From the NCBI GenBank assembly GCA_027484055.1, contig JAIXQH010000070.1:62001-126000 (forward strand): a stretch of 64,000 nt of DNA, in the 5' to 3' direction. The position numbers were made by a program, and so were the translations under genes. Below are positions 26,936 through 35,786 of this stretch, one piece after another; the stretch's first letter is position 1; every line of letters begins with the position of its first letter. The DNA comes from Verrucomicrobiaceae bacterium. Its GTDB lineage: Bacteria > Verrucomicrobiota > Verrucomicrobiia > Verrucomicrobiales > Akkermansiaceae. The notes beneath the pieces were generated by a model. It saw only the letters and a list, made by a program, of their open reading frames with translations, was not told where the DNA came from and did not search any database.

Positions 26936-27865
26936 TTATTTGTGACCGGAAGCCGCGTGGCCCGATAGGTGCTCGACGAGGCTTTTCAGGCCGAGCGTCA
27001 CGAGAGCGAGGAAGGCGAGTAGCGTGGCGCAGGCGAAGGCGGCACTGAACTGATATTCGTTGTAGAGCACTTCAATGTGCAGCGGCAGCGTGTTCGTTTG
27101 CCCCCGGATGTGTCCTGAAACCACGGAAACGGCGCCGAACTCGCCCATCGCGCGCGCATTGCAAAGCAGCACGCCATAGAGCAGGCCCCACTTGATGTTA
27201 GGAAGGGTGACGCGCAGGAAAACCTGCCAGCCTCTTGCGCCTAACGTCACCGCCGCCTCTTCTTGGTCGCTACCTTGGGATTCCATCAACGGGATCAACT
27301 CACGGGCGACAAACGGAAATGTCACGAAAACGGTGGCGATGATGATTCCGGGAAGGGCGAAGACGATTTTCGGATCAGCAAGCCACACCGCGAGGTCGGT
27401 GAACAGCCAGCCGAACGCTTTGTATTCCGCGAGATCCGCCGTCACCCGTGCGGCCGGAGCGAGTAGGTCCGTCAGCATCGGGGGCGGGATCCAGCCTTTC
27501 GATCCGAAGATCATCATCCAGACCAAGCCCGCAATCACCGGTGAGACGGCGAAGGGAAGATCGATGAGCGAAAGCAGGAACGAGCGGCCTTTGAAACGGT
27601 ATTTCGTCACCAACCACGCGGCGGAAACTCCGAAGATCGTATTGAGCGGGACCGAGACGGCAGCTGCGATCAGCGTGAGTTTGATGGCTGATAGAGCCGT
27701 TTCCTCGTGCAGGGATGCGAGGAATACCTCCCAGCCACGACGGAGGGCCTCTGCAAAAACCGCGGCCAAAGGCATCAGCAGGAAAAGGCTCAGCACCACG
27801 ACCGCCAGCGCGATCAGAACGGCGCGGACAAACGGAGACTCGGTGGTAGGTGGACGGAGGGACAT
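26936..27865 (-). CDS. cysW: Sulfate ABC transporter permease CysW
   Basis: A 309-residue inner-membrane permease with six or more hydrophobic segments. The EAA-type coupling loop is EEAAVTLGARGWQVFLRVTL (about residues 200-219), and the binding-protein-dependent transport pattern around ARAMGEFGAVSVVSGHIRG matches CysW. It forms the channel together with CysT. An insertion between segments 3 and 4 (GSKGWIPPPMLTDLLAPAA) makes it slightly longer than proteobacterial CysW. The start is 4 bases after the cysT stop. Confidence 0.93.
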   Translation of the reverse strand: MSLRPPTTESPFVRAVLIALAVVVLSLFLLMPLAAVFAEALRRGWEVFLASLHEETALSAIKLTLIAAAVSVPLNTIFGVSAAWLVTKYRFKGRSFLLSLIDLPFAVSPVIAGLVWMMIFGSKGWIPPPMLTDLLAPAARVTADLAEYKAFGWLFTDLAVWLADPKIVFALPGIIIATVFVTFPFVARELIPLMESQGSDQEEAAVTLGARGWQVFLRVTLPNIKWGLLYGVLLCNARAMGEFGAVSVVSGHIRGQTNTLPLHIEVLYNEYQFSAAFACATLLAFLALVTLGLKSLVEHLSGHAASGHK

Positions 27866-27869
27866 GAGA

Positions 27870-28754
27870 TCAGCGGTTCTGCCAGTCCAGCCGGCGTTGA
27901 AGAAGATTGATGAGGAAAAGCAGCGCGAAGGACACCACCAACATCGCCGAGGCGATCACTGCGGCGGCTTCGTATTTGAACTGCTCCAACTGCGCGACGA
28001 TGAGCAACGGCAGGATTTCCGTCTTCATCGGCAGGTTGCCAGAGATGAAAATAACAGAACCGTATTCGCCGATCGCGCGGGCGAAAGCCAGGGTGAAACC
28101 GGTGATCAGCGCCGGCACTAACAGCGGCAGGATCACCCGGCGGAAAACCGTCCAACGGCCAGCTCCAAGAGTGGCGGCGGCTTCCTCGATCTCACTTCCG
28201 AGATCCTCCATCACCGGCTGCAACGTGCGAACGACGAAGGGAAATCCGATGAACGTGAGCGCGATGAAAACACCGAGAGGGCTGTAGGCCGCCCCTTTTG
28301 TCGCGAAGTCCTGAAGTTGCGCCCCGATCCACCCTCCGGGATGGAAGGTGTCTAGCAGCCATTTCGCGAACTCGGCGATGTACTGGCCGATCCAGCCGTT
28401 GGGCGCGTAGATTTGAGTCAATGTGATGCCCGCGACGGCGGTCGGCAGGGCGAATGGCAGGTCCACCATCGCATCCAGCAGCCTGCGGCCAGGAAACTGG
28501 TAGCGCACCAGCACCCATGTCACCAGCAGTCCCAGCACCACACTCACGCCAGCGGCCGCGGCGCTCGCGCCGAATGTGAGCTTCGTCGCGGCGATGACCC
28601 GCGGGGAGCTCAGTAAAGTCCACCACTGCGCCCAGCCGAGACCGGCCGCCTTGATAAACAAAGCGGCCAGCGGAATCAGGATGATCAGCCCCAGATAGCT
28701 GATGGTGAATCCCATGGTCAGGCCGAAGCCGGGAATGACGCGTCTTTTTGACAT
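27870..28754 (-). CDS. cysT: Sulfate ABC transporter permease CysT
   Basis: A 294-residue permease with six transmembrane helices. Characteristic segments are [21 protein letters not shown], the coupling loop [20 protein letters not shown] and [19 protein letters not shown]. It pairs with CysW in the inner membrane to import sulfate or thiosulfate. It begins 38 bases after the sbp stop and is in the same operon. Length and order are typical. Confidence 0.93.
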   Translation of the reverse strand: MSKRRVIPGFGLTMGFTISYLGLIILIPLAALFIKAAGLGWAQWWTLLSSPRVIAATKLTFGASAAAAGVSVVLGLLVTWVLVRYQFPGRRLLDAMVDLPFALPTAVAGITLTQIYAPNGWIGQYIAEFAKWLLDTFHPGGWIGAQLQDFATKGAAYSPLGVFIALTFIGFPFVVRTLQPVMEDLGSEIEEAAATLGAGRWTVFRRVILPLLVPALITGFTLAFARAIGEYGSVIFISGNLPMKTEILPLLIVAQLEQFKYEAAAVIASAMLVVSFALLFLINLLQRRLDWQNR

Positions 28755-28792
28755 TGGAAATGGATGGAATTCACTGTGGCGCCCGGGCCGAT

Positions 28793-29812
28793 TTACTTGA
28801 CTTGATAGATCTGGTCAAAGGTGCCTCCGTCGTCGAAATACTCCTTCTGGGCTTTTACCCAGCCACCGAAGTCGCTGTCAATCGAGACGAGCGGCAGCTT
28901 AGGCAGCTTGTCCACATACTTTGCCGCGATATCCTGGTTGCGGGGGCGGTAGAAATGCTTGCCCGCGAGATTCTGGGCCTCGTCTGTGTAGAGGAACTCA
29001 AGATAGGCCTTCGCCACCTCCGTGGTTCCGTGTTTCTCGGCGTTTTTCTCAACCACGGCCACCGGCGGCTCGGCGAGAATGCTGATGGATGGATAGATGA
29101 TCTCGGTTAGTCCGGGAAACTCCTTCTCGATCAGGTGAGCCTCGTTTTCCCACGAGAGGAGGACATCGCCGATGCCGCGCTGGGCGAAGGTGGTGGTGGA
29201 CCCGCGCGCGCCGCTGTCGAGCACGGGGACGTTTTTATAGAGCCGCTTGATGAAATCCTGGACCTTAGTCTCGTCACCCTTGAATTCGCGGCGACCCCAG
29301 GCCCATCCGGCGAGGTAGCACCAGCGGGGAGCTCCGCCGGTTTTGGGATTCGGGGTGATCACCTGGGTTCCCGGTTGGGCGAGGTCGCCCCAGTCCTTGA
29401 TGGCTTTCGGATTTCCTTTTCTCACGACGAAAACGATCGTCGAGGTGTAGGGGCTGCTGTTGTAGGGAAGCTTTTTTTGCCAATCTGCGGACAACAGATT
29501 CCGCTCCTTCTGGATCATGTCGATGTCGAGCGACAGCGCGAGGGTCACGACGTCCGCGTCCACGCCGTCGATGACGGAGCGGGCCTGCTTGCCGGAGCCG
29601 CCGTGGGACTGGTTGATCACAAGGTCCTGCCCGTGGTCTTTTTTCCACTGCTTCGCGAAGATATCATTCACCTCCACGTAAAATTCACGGGTCGGATCAT
29701 AGGATACATTAAGCAGTGTTGCGGATTTGGGACCGGGTGCGATCTGCTTTTTCTCGCAAGATCCTAGCAGTAACAGAACCCCGGCGAGGGGGGTGAGGAA
29801 AATCGTTTTCAT
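28793..29812 (-). CDS. sbp: Sulfate-binding lipoprotein Sbp
   Basis: A 339-residue periplasmic binding protein. It has a lipoprotein signal peptide (LLLLGSC, lipidation cysteine about residue 19), so it is tethered to a membrane rather than free. Family motifs are [64 protein letters not shown] and [20 protein letters not shown]. It delivers sulfate to CysTWA. It is the first transporter gene of the operon and follows the HTH-EIIA gene by 24 bases. The remnant at 14296-14683 is its paralogue. Confidence 0.94.
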   Translation of the reverse strand: MKTIFLTPLAGVLLLLGSCEKKQIAPGPKSATLLNVSYDPTREFYVEVNDIFAKQWKKDHGQDLVINQSHGGSGKQARSVIDGVDADVVTLALSLDIDMIQKERNLLSADWQKKLPYNSSPYTSTIVFVVRKGNPKAIKDWGDLAQPGTQVITPNPKTGGAPRWCYLAGWAWGRREFKGDETKVQDFIKRLYKNVPVLDSGARGSTTTFAQRGIGDVLLSWENEAHLIEKEFPGLTEIIYPSISILAEPPVAVVEKNAEKHGTTEVAKAYLEFLYTDEAQNLAGKHFYRPRNQDIAAKYVDKLPKLPLVSIDSDFGGWVKAQKEYFDDGGTFDQIYQVK

Positions 29813-29836
29813 GATGAGCCGGCCGGCCGGCGGCGG

Positions 29837-30610
29837 TTACAGATTTTTGTGTGGAATCTTCGCTTCGGCTTCCGCGAGGGCCGCGATCACCGCGTCCGAA
29901 CTGGGCGCAGTCTTGAGTGCTTCCAAAGCGCCGCCTGATAGAATGCGGGCCAGCCGGGCAAGACCGTGGAGGTGGGAGCGGTCGTCCGGCGTGCAGAGGA
30001 GGAAAAACAACGATGTGCCTTCCCCGTCCTCGCTGCCAAAATCCACCGGCGCGGCGGTGCGGAGGAAACAGAGGAACTGCCGCTCGATGATGGAGGGAAC
30101 CGGCCGGCGAGGATGACAGAAGGCGACTCCTCCAGGCATGGCCGTGCTGCACATCGACTCGCGATCCACCAGCGAGGCGAGCAAGTGATCCTGATCGAAT
30201 AGCAGACCCGTGGCACCAGCCAAGGTCGTGATGGCACGCAGCACGTCTTCTTTTTTCGTCAGCTCGACATCCAACGCGATGCCCTTGAGCGGGAGACGCG
30301 AGGCAAGGCGGTCCGTCCGGGTGGTGCGGAACGTGCCGTCCGCAAGCAGCGAGGTTTCCAGATTGGATTCCAGTTCCGTGACGCGGGCCTCGTCGAGCGT
30401 CTGGATTTTCTGTTCCAGCCAGTCCACCACATCGTTGCGGCGGAAGCGCCACTGCCCTTCGATTTCTAGGCCGGGCAGATGCTCGCCACGCACCAAGCCC
30501 TCGATGAATCTCGTGGACCAACCTAGATAGGCGGCAAGTTGGCCAATGTTGAGATATTCGGACTGATTGATGGCAACGGTGGTGGAAGTGGGGCTGGAAT
30601 CAGGATTCAT
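29837..30610 (-). CDS. Excisionase-type HTH fused to PTS EIIA-like domain
   Basis: A 257-residue two-domain protein. Residues about 18-70 form a MerR/excisionase-type helix-turn-helix (LNIGQLAAYLGWSTRFIEGL, then GQWRFRRNDVVDWLEQKIQT). Residues about 103-250 resemble the PTS EIIA-Ntr/Fru fold (IALDVELTKKEDVLRAITTLAG), with the phosphohistidine region GGVAFCHPRRPVPSI and the later FFLLCTPDDRSHLHGLARLA. Its place at the head of the sulfate operon suggests it controls sulfur uptake in response to PTS-type phosphorylation. That link is inference; the gene could be under its own control. It is absent from the decayed copy A locus, where a porin occupies the position. Confidence 0.72.
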   Translation of the reverse strand: MNPDSSPTSTTVAINQSEYLNIGQLAAYLGWSTRFIEGLVRGEHLPGLEIEGQWRFRRNDVVDWLEQKIQTLDEARVTELESNLETSLLADGTFRTTRTDRLASRLPLKGIALDVELTKKEDVLRAITTLAGATGLLFDQDHLLASLVDRESMCSTAMPGGVAFCHPRRPVPSIIERQFLCFLRTAAPVDFGSEDGEGTSLFFLLCTPDDRSHLHGLARLARILSGGALEALKTAPSSDAVIAALAEAEAKIPHKNL

Positions 30611-30747
30611 CGTGTGCTGGGTGGGATTAAGATTGATAAGATAGAAAAGAGAGGCGGCCGCCGGTATTGGTTTCGCGCTGGTCGATTTTCACTCCGATAG
30701 TCCGCTCTGTGAGCGCGGGCTGGCGGGTTCGTCACATTGATGAAAGG

Positions 30748-30948
30748 TTATTTCTGGCCAGTGCCGGAGTCAGTACGGGAGGCGACAAAGCGGGTCTTTT
30801 CGACGCTTTCGACTTGGGTCACGCGGCCGTCGTGGACGGTGATTTGGACCGAGCCGAAGCGAAGTGAAGCCACGTTCTGGCGGACGACTTCGAGCCAATC
30901 GGCCTTGGAGCCGTCAGGGGTAGAGCGTTCAGAGGGGATCGTGTTCAT
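30748..30948 (-). CDS. YezD-family small protein (DUF2292), copy B
   Basis: A 66-residue protein starting at the ATG at 30948 inside the end of the Rrf2 gene (20-base overlap). Its core DWLEVVRQNVASLRFGSVQ, then ITVHDGRVTQVESVEKTRF, matches the DUF2292 family and copy A at 16191-16436. Function is unknown; the family is repeatedly linked with sulfate and cysteine genes. The overlap suggests translational coupling with the regulator. Confidence 0.78.
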   Translation of the reverse strand: MNTIPSERSTPDGSKADWLEVVRQNVASLRFGSVQITVHDGRVTQVESVEKTRFVASRTDSGTGQK

Positions 30949-31519
30949 CGGGTGAGGCGTATAGAGTGGCAAGTTGCGAGAAGCCGGCGAGAAATCCGTC
31001 GGCGGGATCGGCTTTGCGGTTAGCAGAAGCCCCAGAGATTGTAATGGAATCAGTATTGGCGAAAGGAGGGACAATGCCGTCACGCCGCATTTTTCTTAGG
31101 GTGACTTCGACGACCTGAGCGACGGTGTAGCGGTCAAGAATGGCGGCTATGGCGTTGCGGACATCGATCATGATCATGCGCAGGCCGCAGTGGTCTTCGT
31201 CAGGACAAGTGCAGGGCTGATATGCGTTTTCACTGGCACAGCAAATGGGGGCGAGTCTGCCATCCATGAGGCGAACAAGCTGGCCGATACCAATTTCAGA
31301 AGTAGGTTTAGCGAGAGAGTAGCCGCCGAATTTTCCGCGGTGTGTCTCGACGAGTCCGGCCTCACGAAGCTCTTGAAAGATGCGCTCGATGAATTTCAGG
31401 GGCAAACGATTTGACTCGGCAAGCTCTGCCCCGGAAATCGTAACACGACCCATTTCAGTCGCGATGCCGAGATGGATGGTGGCGCGGAGCGCGTATTCAG
31501 CTTTTTTTGAAAGGTGCAT
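30929..31519 (-). CDS. Rrf2-family regulator, copy B
   Basis: A 196-residue Rrf2 regulator with the winged helix at residues 1-80 (AELAESNRLPLKFIERIFQE, HRGKFGGYSLAKP) and the cysteine set CCASENAYQPCTCPDEDHC. It is almost identical to copy A in the first 150 residues and diverges at the C-terminus. It heads the YezD, HTH-EIIA and sbp-cysTWA group on the minus strand, so it is the likely sulfur-responsive controller of the intact transporter. Whether the cysteines bind a cluster or sense a thiol cannot be decided from sequence. Confidence 0.88.
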   Translation of the reverse strand: MHLSKKAEYALRATIHLGIATEMGRVTISGAELAESNRLPLKFIERIFQELREAGLVETHRGKFGGYSLAKPTSEIGIGQLVRLMDGRLAPICCASENAYQPCTCPDEDHCGLRMIMIDVRNAIAAILDRYTVAQVVEVTLRKMRRDGIVPPFANTDSITISGASANRKADPADGFLAGFSQLATLYASPDEHDPL

Positions 31520-31578
31520 TCGTTAATCTGGTTGAAATGGTAGGGATTAAAGTGCCCATGCCAAGTGAAAACTTCTAA
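31520..31578 (-). promoter_or_regulatory. Upstream region shared by both Rrf2 copies (B)
   Basis: This 59-base block directly before the Rrf2-B start pairs with 17000-17058 before Rrf2-A. The conserved minus-strand core GGCATGGGCA-x-TTTAATCCCTACCAT is the best operator or promoter candidate for both copies. Confidence 0.55.
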
Positions 31579-31625
31579 CGACTAAATTTTTCGTGAATCA
31601 GATCAAATCCCGGCCTGCGGAGGCT

Positions 31626-32267
31626 CTAAAACTCATCGCTCAACACGGCGATGGTTGGAAAAACTTTCGTGGCAATCGAAAAGTCCAAGCCAGCCGTGAC
31701 CCGGTTCGGCACTACCCAGACCTTCATCCCAGCGGCTCGCCCGGCTTTGGTGCCGTTCAGCGAGTCCTCGATCACGAGGCAATGTTCTGGAGCCAAGCCC
31801 AGTCGCTTTGCCGCTTCCAGATAGAGGTCCGGTGCCGGTTTGATTTGCGCTGCGTCGCCACGGCAGACGATGGTTTCAAAATGTTTCGTGAGGTCTAACT
31901 TTTCCAGCCAGCCATCGACCCATGAGTGGGATGAACTGGAAACCACGGCTAGGCGCGTGCCCCATTGATTGAGATTTTCAAGCAGTGAGACGATGCCGGG
32001 CATGGCATGTTCTCCGGCGAGATCTGACATGATTTCAGCTTGCCGCTTCTGATCCAGATCGTGCCAATCGAAGGAGAGGCCGGAGAGTTCTTCCAAGTGG
32101 GTCTTGGGCGACCAAGTCTCGAAATCCGAGCCGATGCAGCGGGTGTAAACGTCCAGCGGCAAGTCATGACCGTGGGCTTGAAACGTTCGCAACCACGCCT
32201 GGTAAATTGCCCACTCGGTGTCCACGACCACGCCGTCGAAATCGAATAAAACTGCCTTGAAAGTCAT
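31626..32267 (-). CDS. HAD-superfamily phosphatase (beta-phosphoglucomutase-like)
   Basis: A 213-residue HAD hydrolase of subfamily IA. Motif I is VLFDFDGVVVDTEW (nucleophile Asp9 and Asp11), motif II VVSSSSHSW, motif III lysine in KPAPDLYLEAAKRLG, and motif IV EDSLNGTKAGRAAGM. A helical cap lies between motifs I and II (residues about 18-85). It probably dephosphorylates or isomerises a small sugar phosphate in the cytoplasm. The exact substrate is not visible. It is a lone gene just outside the sulfur island. Confidence 0.88.
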   Translation of the reverse strand: MTFKAVLFDFDGVVVDTEWAIYQAWLRTFQAHGHDLPLDVYTRCIGSDFETWSPKTHLEELSGLSFDWHDLDQKRQAEIMSDLAGEHAMPGIVSLLENLNQWGTRLAVVSSSSHSWVDGWLEKLDLTKHFETIVCRGDAAQIKPAPDLYLEAAKRLGLAPEHCLVIEDSLNGTKAGRAAGMKVWVVPNRVTAGLDFSIATKVFPTIAVLSDEF

Positions 32268-32321
32268 GCCGTGGAAATGACCTCCTCTACCGACGAACGC
32301 AAGACCGGAGCAGTAACAGTT

Positions 32322-33431
32322 TTATAATGCTAGCGCAAACTCTGACAGGGGAAAAACCCGTCCATTCAGCCGGGGCTCGAAGCCGTGAAGACCTGGGTGA
32401 TAGACTCGCGTGGTGATAGGCTTGAACGAATGTCTGCCAGAAATTTTCCAAGTCTCTCCAGCGCCCAGTTCGCAGATCCGGCCCTTGAAAACTTTAGGAC
32501 TCTGCGTGCCATTCGCTTTTCGGTGATGAATGGCGTAGTCGAACATCACGCACAGTGGTCGTTTAGAAGTGTTTCGTACGACAAGCTCGTAGGTGAGGTG
32601 TCCGCCAAGTGCCACGGTGAGTTCTCCGAGTCTGCATTCCACCAGTTCGAGCGCCTCCGCCGAGCGATAGCCGTGAAAATCCAAGGCTGCTGGATGTCCC
32701 GCTTTCAGCAGTGTCCTGCAGGCATGTCGCGCCAGCTTGACTAAGCGCTCATCACCCGGCGCATTTTCACACCAGCGCCGCAGCGTATCCACCACCAGCG
32801 CCGGGTGCTGCTTGCTGAAATCGTTTAGGTGATTCGATACCGACAGCCGCACGTAGTCACTTGGGTCGCGGTGGAGCTTTTCCAATAACGCCAGTGTGGG
32901 AAATGGCGCGTGCATGAGCATGGGTAAATTTCCGCCCCACGGTAACAAGGGGCGGCTGCCCTCGGACACTAGCCGCCGCACGTGCTCGTTCGGGTGGCTG
33001 CACCACTCGTGTAGTTGTGCCATGCAGCGCGGCAGATCTTGCCGTAAAAAGGGGCGGATGGCGAATTCCCCAGTGAAACGCTGCGTCATTTCCGCAAGCG
33101 CTGACATCGCCTCTGGAAAGTGGTCCAGCCCATGGTTCGACACGATCTCCGTCAGCGGCCAGACCAGAAATCCGCGCAAGCCCTTCACATCGGACTCATC
33201 CACCGCCAACGTTTTCACCAAGATGCCAAACAACACCGCTGGCTCACTTGGCAGGCCTGCCTCCAAGCGCTTGGCGATGCATTTCATCCGTTGCTTCAGC
33301 TCCAATGGCTCCAGCTCCTCCGCCAGCCCCTTTGAAAATCGCGGCACGGAAAACGCAGGGTGGGCTCGCTTCACGGCTTTTGCAATCCGGCCCGCCTTCT
33401 CGGCGGAAAACTCATTTTTAAAGGGCTCCAT
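32322..33431 (-). CDS. DNA alkylation repair protein (AlkC-like HEAT-repeat glycosylase)
   Basis: A 369-residue protein. The N-terminal two thirds is a run of HEAT-like helices typical of the AlkC/AlkD superfamily, with FVWPLTEIVSNHG-like and RRLVSEGSRPLLPWG segments, then DPSDYVRLSVSNHLNDFSKQ. The C-terminal region (about 270-369: LGGHLTYELVVRNTSKRPLC) is an Ig-like beta domain, as found in some AlkC proteins. These enzymes excise N3- and N7-alkylated purines. It lies 15 bases upstream of trmL in the opposite reading sense of dependence (its stop follows the trmL region start), so co-transcription with trmL is possible. Confidence 0.82.
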   Translation of the reverse strand: MEPFKNEFSAEKAGRIAKAVKRAHPAFSVPRFSKGLAEELEPLELKQRMKCIAKRLEAGLPSEPAVLFGILVKTLAVDESDVKGLRGFLVWPLTEIVSNHGLDHFPEAMSALAEMTQRFTGEFAIRPFLRQDLPRCMAQLHEWCSHPNEHVRRLVSEGSRPLLPWGGNLPMLMHAPFPTLALLEKLHRDPSDYVRLSVSNHLNDFSKQHPALVVDTLRRWCENAPGDERLVKLARHACRTLLKAGHPAALDFHGYRSAEALELVECRLGELTVALGGHLTYELVVRNTSKRPLCVMFDYAIHHRKANGTQSPKVFKGRICELGAGETWKISGRHSFKPITTRVYHPGLHGFEPRLNGRVFPLSEFALAL

Positions 33432-33446
33432 GATCCTCCTTTTTAC

Positions 33447-33908
33447 TCACCACTCCGGTGCCTGTTGCCGGGCCGCTTCGTAGAGCACGATGGCGATGGC
33501 CGTCGCCAGATTCAGACTGCGCGTGCTGCCCGGCACCATCGGGATCCGCAGTGCAGCATCGCCCGCTTGCTCGATCAACTCTTCCGGCAGACCCTTCGTC
33601 TCCTTGCCGAAAACCAAGTAATCCCCAGGCATAAATTCCGCCTGCCAAGGCGAGCAAGTCGCCTTGGTGCTCAAATACCAATACCGCGCGCCGTCTTCCG
33701 CCGCGCTCTGTAGTGCGGGAAAATCGGGCCACACCCGCAGTTTCACATCCTGCCAATAGTCCAAGCCAGTTCGCCGCACTTGTTTGGCATCCAAGGAAAA
33801 TCCCAAAGGCTCCACCAAGTGCAGCGTCGAGCCAGTCGCCAAGGCCAGCCGCCCTGCCGCGCCGGTGTTGTGGGGGATTTCGGGTTCGATGAGGACGATG
33901 TTAAACAT
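33447..33908 (-). CDS. trmL: tRNA (cytidine/uridine-34-2'-O)-methyltransferase TrmL
   Basis: A 153-residue SPOUT methyltransferase, the usual size of TrmL. It begins MFNIVLIEPEIPHNTGAAGR and has the knotted SAM-binding C-terminus with YLVFGKETKGLPEEL and RIPMVPGSTRSLNLATAIAI. It methylates the 2'-hydroxyl of the wobble base in leucine tRNAs. The ATG at 33908 is chosen because it gives the family start; the longer frame upstream has no conserved residues. It follows a membrane-protein gene by two bases. Confidence 0.93.
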   Translation of the reverse strand: MFNIVLIEPEIPHNTGAAGRLALATGSTLHLVEPLGFSLDAKQVRRTGLDYWQDVKLRVWPDFPALQSAAEDGARYWYLSTKATCSPWQAEFMPGDYLVFGKETKGLPEELIEQAGDAALRIPMVPGSTRSLNLATAIAIVLYEAARQQAPEW

Positions 33909-33910
33909 GA

Positions 33911-34549
33911 TTACATTGGCTCCCTGCGACGTGCCAAGGAGATGGATAAGCCGAGGATGCCGATGAAAATCAAGTAACATCCAAACAGCTCCAGATACCC
34001 CTTACAAATCTTCGGCACCTCTACCGAAAATGCAGGCCCCAACGCCGCTCGCCAAAACTTACCGCTGCCAAACAGTTTATTAAATACATAAAGAATCAAC
34101 AAAGCCGCCCCCACGAAGCCCGAACCCGCGTGATTTCCCAAGGTCGAGCAGAAATGCGCCACCACCCGCCGATGCCGACCCCCCGTGATCAGCGCCACCG
34201 CTACAATCGCGCCTACCACCCAGACCTCAGGGAATTTCAGCCCCATGATCCCGGAAACAAAATCCTCGATTTCCCCCACAAATCCCGCGAGCAGCCCCAA
34301 CCCCAGAACCCGGCACACCGGTCGATTCGCCCCCGCATGCGCCGAGGCTCCGAAAATCACTGCCGCCGCCGCCAACAACAAGCCCGCTTGCATCAACTCC
34401 ACCGTCCCTGATTCCAGCGGCACCTGTGGCCGATTCGGCAGCCATGCAGGCAACAAAATCGCCAAACAGCCCCCACAAATCAGGATCACCCGCAAGACCA
34501 CACGCGACCATGAAGACTTCCGGCGGATGTTGAGAGTGGCAGTTGGCAC
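33911..34549 (-). CDS. Hypothetical polytopic membrane protein
   Basis: A 212-residue protein (GTG start) with about five hydrophobic segments: VVLRVILICGGCLAILLPAW, GLLLAAAAVIFGASAHA, VLGLGLLAGFVGEIEDFVSG, VVGAIVAVALIT and FVGAALLILYVFN, plus a C-terminal one (YLELFGCYLIFIGILGLSIS). No family is recognised. It sits immediately before trmL on the same strand (two-base gap), so it shares a transcript; this need not reflect shared function. Confidence 0.7.
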   Translation of the reverse strand: MPTATLNIRRKSSWSRVVLRVILICGGCLAILLPAWLPNRPQVPLESGTVELMQAGLLLAAAAVIFGASAHAGANRPVCRVLGLGLLAGFVGEIEDFVSGIMGLKFPEVWVVGAIVAVALITGGRHRRVVAHFCSTLGNHAGSGFVGAALLILYVFNKLFGSGKFWRAALGPAFSVEVPKICKGYLELFGCYLIFIGILGLSISLARRREPM

Positions 34550-34706
34550 AGCCGAAAGCCTAGGGAATCCACCGCCCCATGCAAGGCTGAGATGGCCCGG
34601 CGACCCAGCGCCACAACGCGGGATGGAAATTTTCTCCTTTTTCGGGTTGCCACAGCCGCATGGGCTCCATAGCTTCCGCCTCCCACGATCTTACCCTCAT
34701 CCCGAG

Positions 34707-34862
34707 ATGTCCAAGCACAATAGCCTCAAGTCTAACGCCACCGTCGGCGGCAAACGTTCCGTCCTCAAGCGCTTCGAGCGTGTCAAACTCCTCAAGGAGC
34801 GTGGCGAATGGAAAGACGGCAAGTCTCCTGTTGGCCTCCCGAAGACCAAGCACGAGGGCTGA
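34707..34862 (+). CDS. Small basic protein (Chlamydiae-Verrucomicrobia-Planctomycetes type)
   Basis: A 51-residue, lysine- and arginine-rich protein starting MSKHNSLKSNATVGGKRSVL and ending GLPKTKHEG. This matches the short basic protein family restricted to Verrucomicrobia, Planctomycetes and Chlamydiae. Its charge and near-universal presence suggest a ribosome- or nucleic-acid-associated role, but no function is proven. It precedes the pseudouridine synthase gene by 71 bases. It is a good taxonomic marker. Confidence 0.85.
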   Translation: MSKHNSLKSNATVGGKRSVLKRFERVKLLKERGEWKDGKSPVGLPKTKHEG

Positions 34863-34933
34863 TCCTCTACCTTCTTTTCTCTCATTAAAATGCGCGGATC
34901 CCACCGGGTTTCGCGCCTTTTGCATTTGATCCC

Positions 34934-35698
34934 ATGGCTACCAACGACGGCACCCGACTCAATAAATACCTCGCCTCCTGCGCCGTGGGCTCTCGCCGCG
35001 CCTGCGACGAACTGATCCAAGCCGGTCGTGTCGAGGTCAACGGTACCCCATGCATCAACATGGGCACCCGCATCATCCCCGGCGACCACGTCAAGGTGGA
35101 CGGCAAGCGCGTCGCCCCGCGAGACGTGATGATCATCGCCTTCCACAAGCCTCGCGGCTTCGTCTGCACCCGTGAAGATGAACTCGGCCGGGACACCATT
35201 TACACCCTGCTGCCCGCCTCACTTCACTCGCTGCATCACGTCGGCAGGCTGGACCGCGACTCAGAAGGTCTCCTCATTTTAACCAACGACGGGGATCTGT
35301 CCCAGCAGTTGATGCACCCCTCGAAATCGGTGGAAAAGGAATACCTCGTCACGGCGAATCAGGCGTTTGAGAACTCTCACCTCGACCAATTCCTCGAAGG
35401 CGTCTTCACCACCGAGGGGAAATTGAAAGCCAAGGCCATCGAGCGGCTTTCCTCCCGCCGCATCAAGGTCGTGCTCGACCACGGCGCGAAGCGGCAGATT
35501 CGGGTGATGTTCGAGTCTCTGGGCTATCAGGTGACCAAATTGCTGCGCGTCCGCATCGGCGCACTTTGGCTGGGAGATTTAGAACCCGGCACTTGGGCAA
35601 CATTGAATCCGCTTGAGATCCAAATGCTACTTGGCAATCCAAGCCCCACCAAGAAGCGCGGAGCCAGTGAGCCGGCTCCTAAAAAAAGAGCTGACTAA
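34934..35698 (+). CDS. Ribosomal pseudouridine synthase, RsuA/RluB type
   Basis: A 254-residue enzyme with an N-terminal S4 RNA-binding domain (residues 8-55, RLNKYLASCAVGSRRACDEL) and a pseudouridine synthase domain with the catalytic aspartate in GRLDRDSEGLLILTNDG. It isomerises a uridine in rRNA. The RsuA/RluB group modifies 16S or 23S rRNA; the sequence does not decide which. The C-terminal tail is basic and Pro-rich (TKKRGASEPAPKKRAD). Confidence 0.9.
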   Translation: MATNDGTRLNKYLASCAVGSRRACDELIQAGRVEVNGTPCINMGTRIIPGDHVKVDGKRVAPRDVMIIAFHKPRGFVCTREDELGRDTIYTLLPASLHSLHHVGRLDRDSEGLLILTNDGDLSQQLMHPSKSVEKEYLVTANQAFENSHLDQFLEGVFTTEGKLKAKAIERLSSRRIKVVLDHGAKRQIRVMFESLGYQVTKLLRVRIGALWLGDLEPGTWATLNPLEIQMLLGNPSPTKKRGASEPAPKKRAD

Positions 35699-35786
35699 TC
35701 GATTCTGGGCGCTTGCCGTCGCGCGGATGTCTCAATAACGTGCGCGAGTCGCGTGTGAGGAAAATCCCACGCCACCCGCCCAACGC

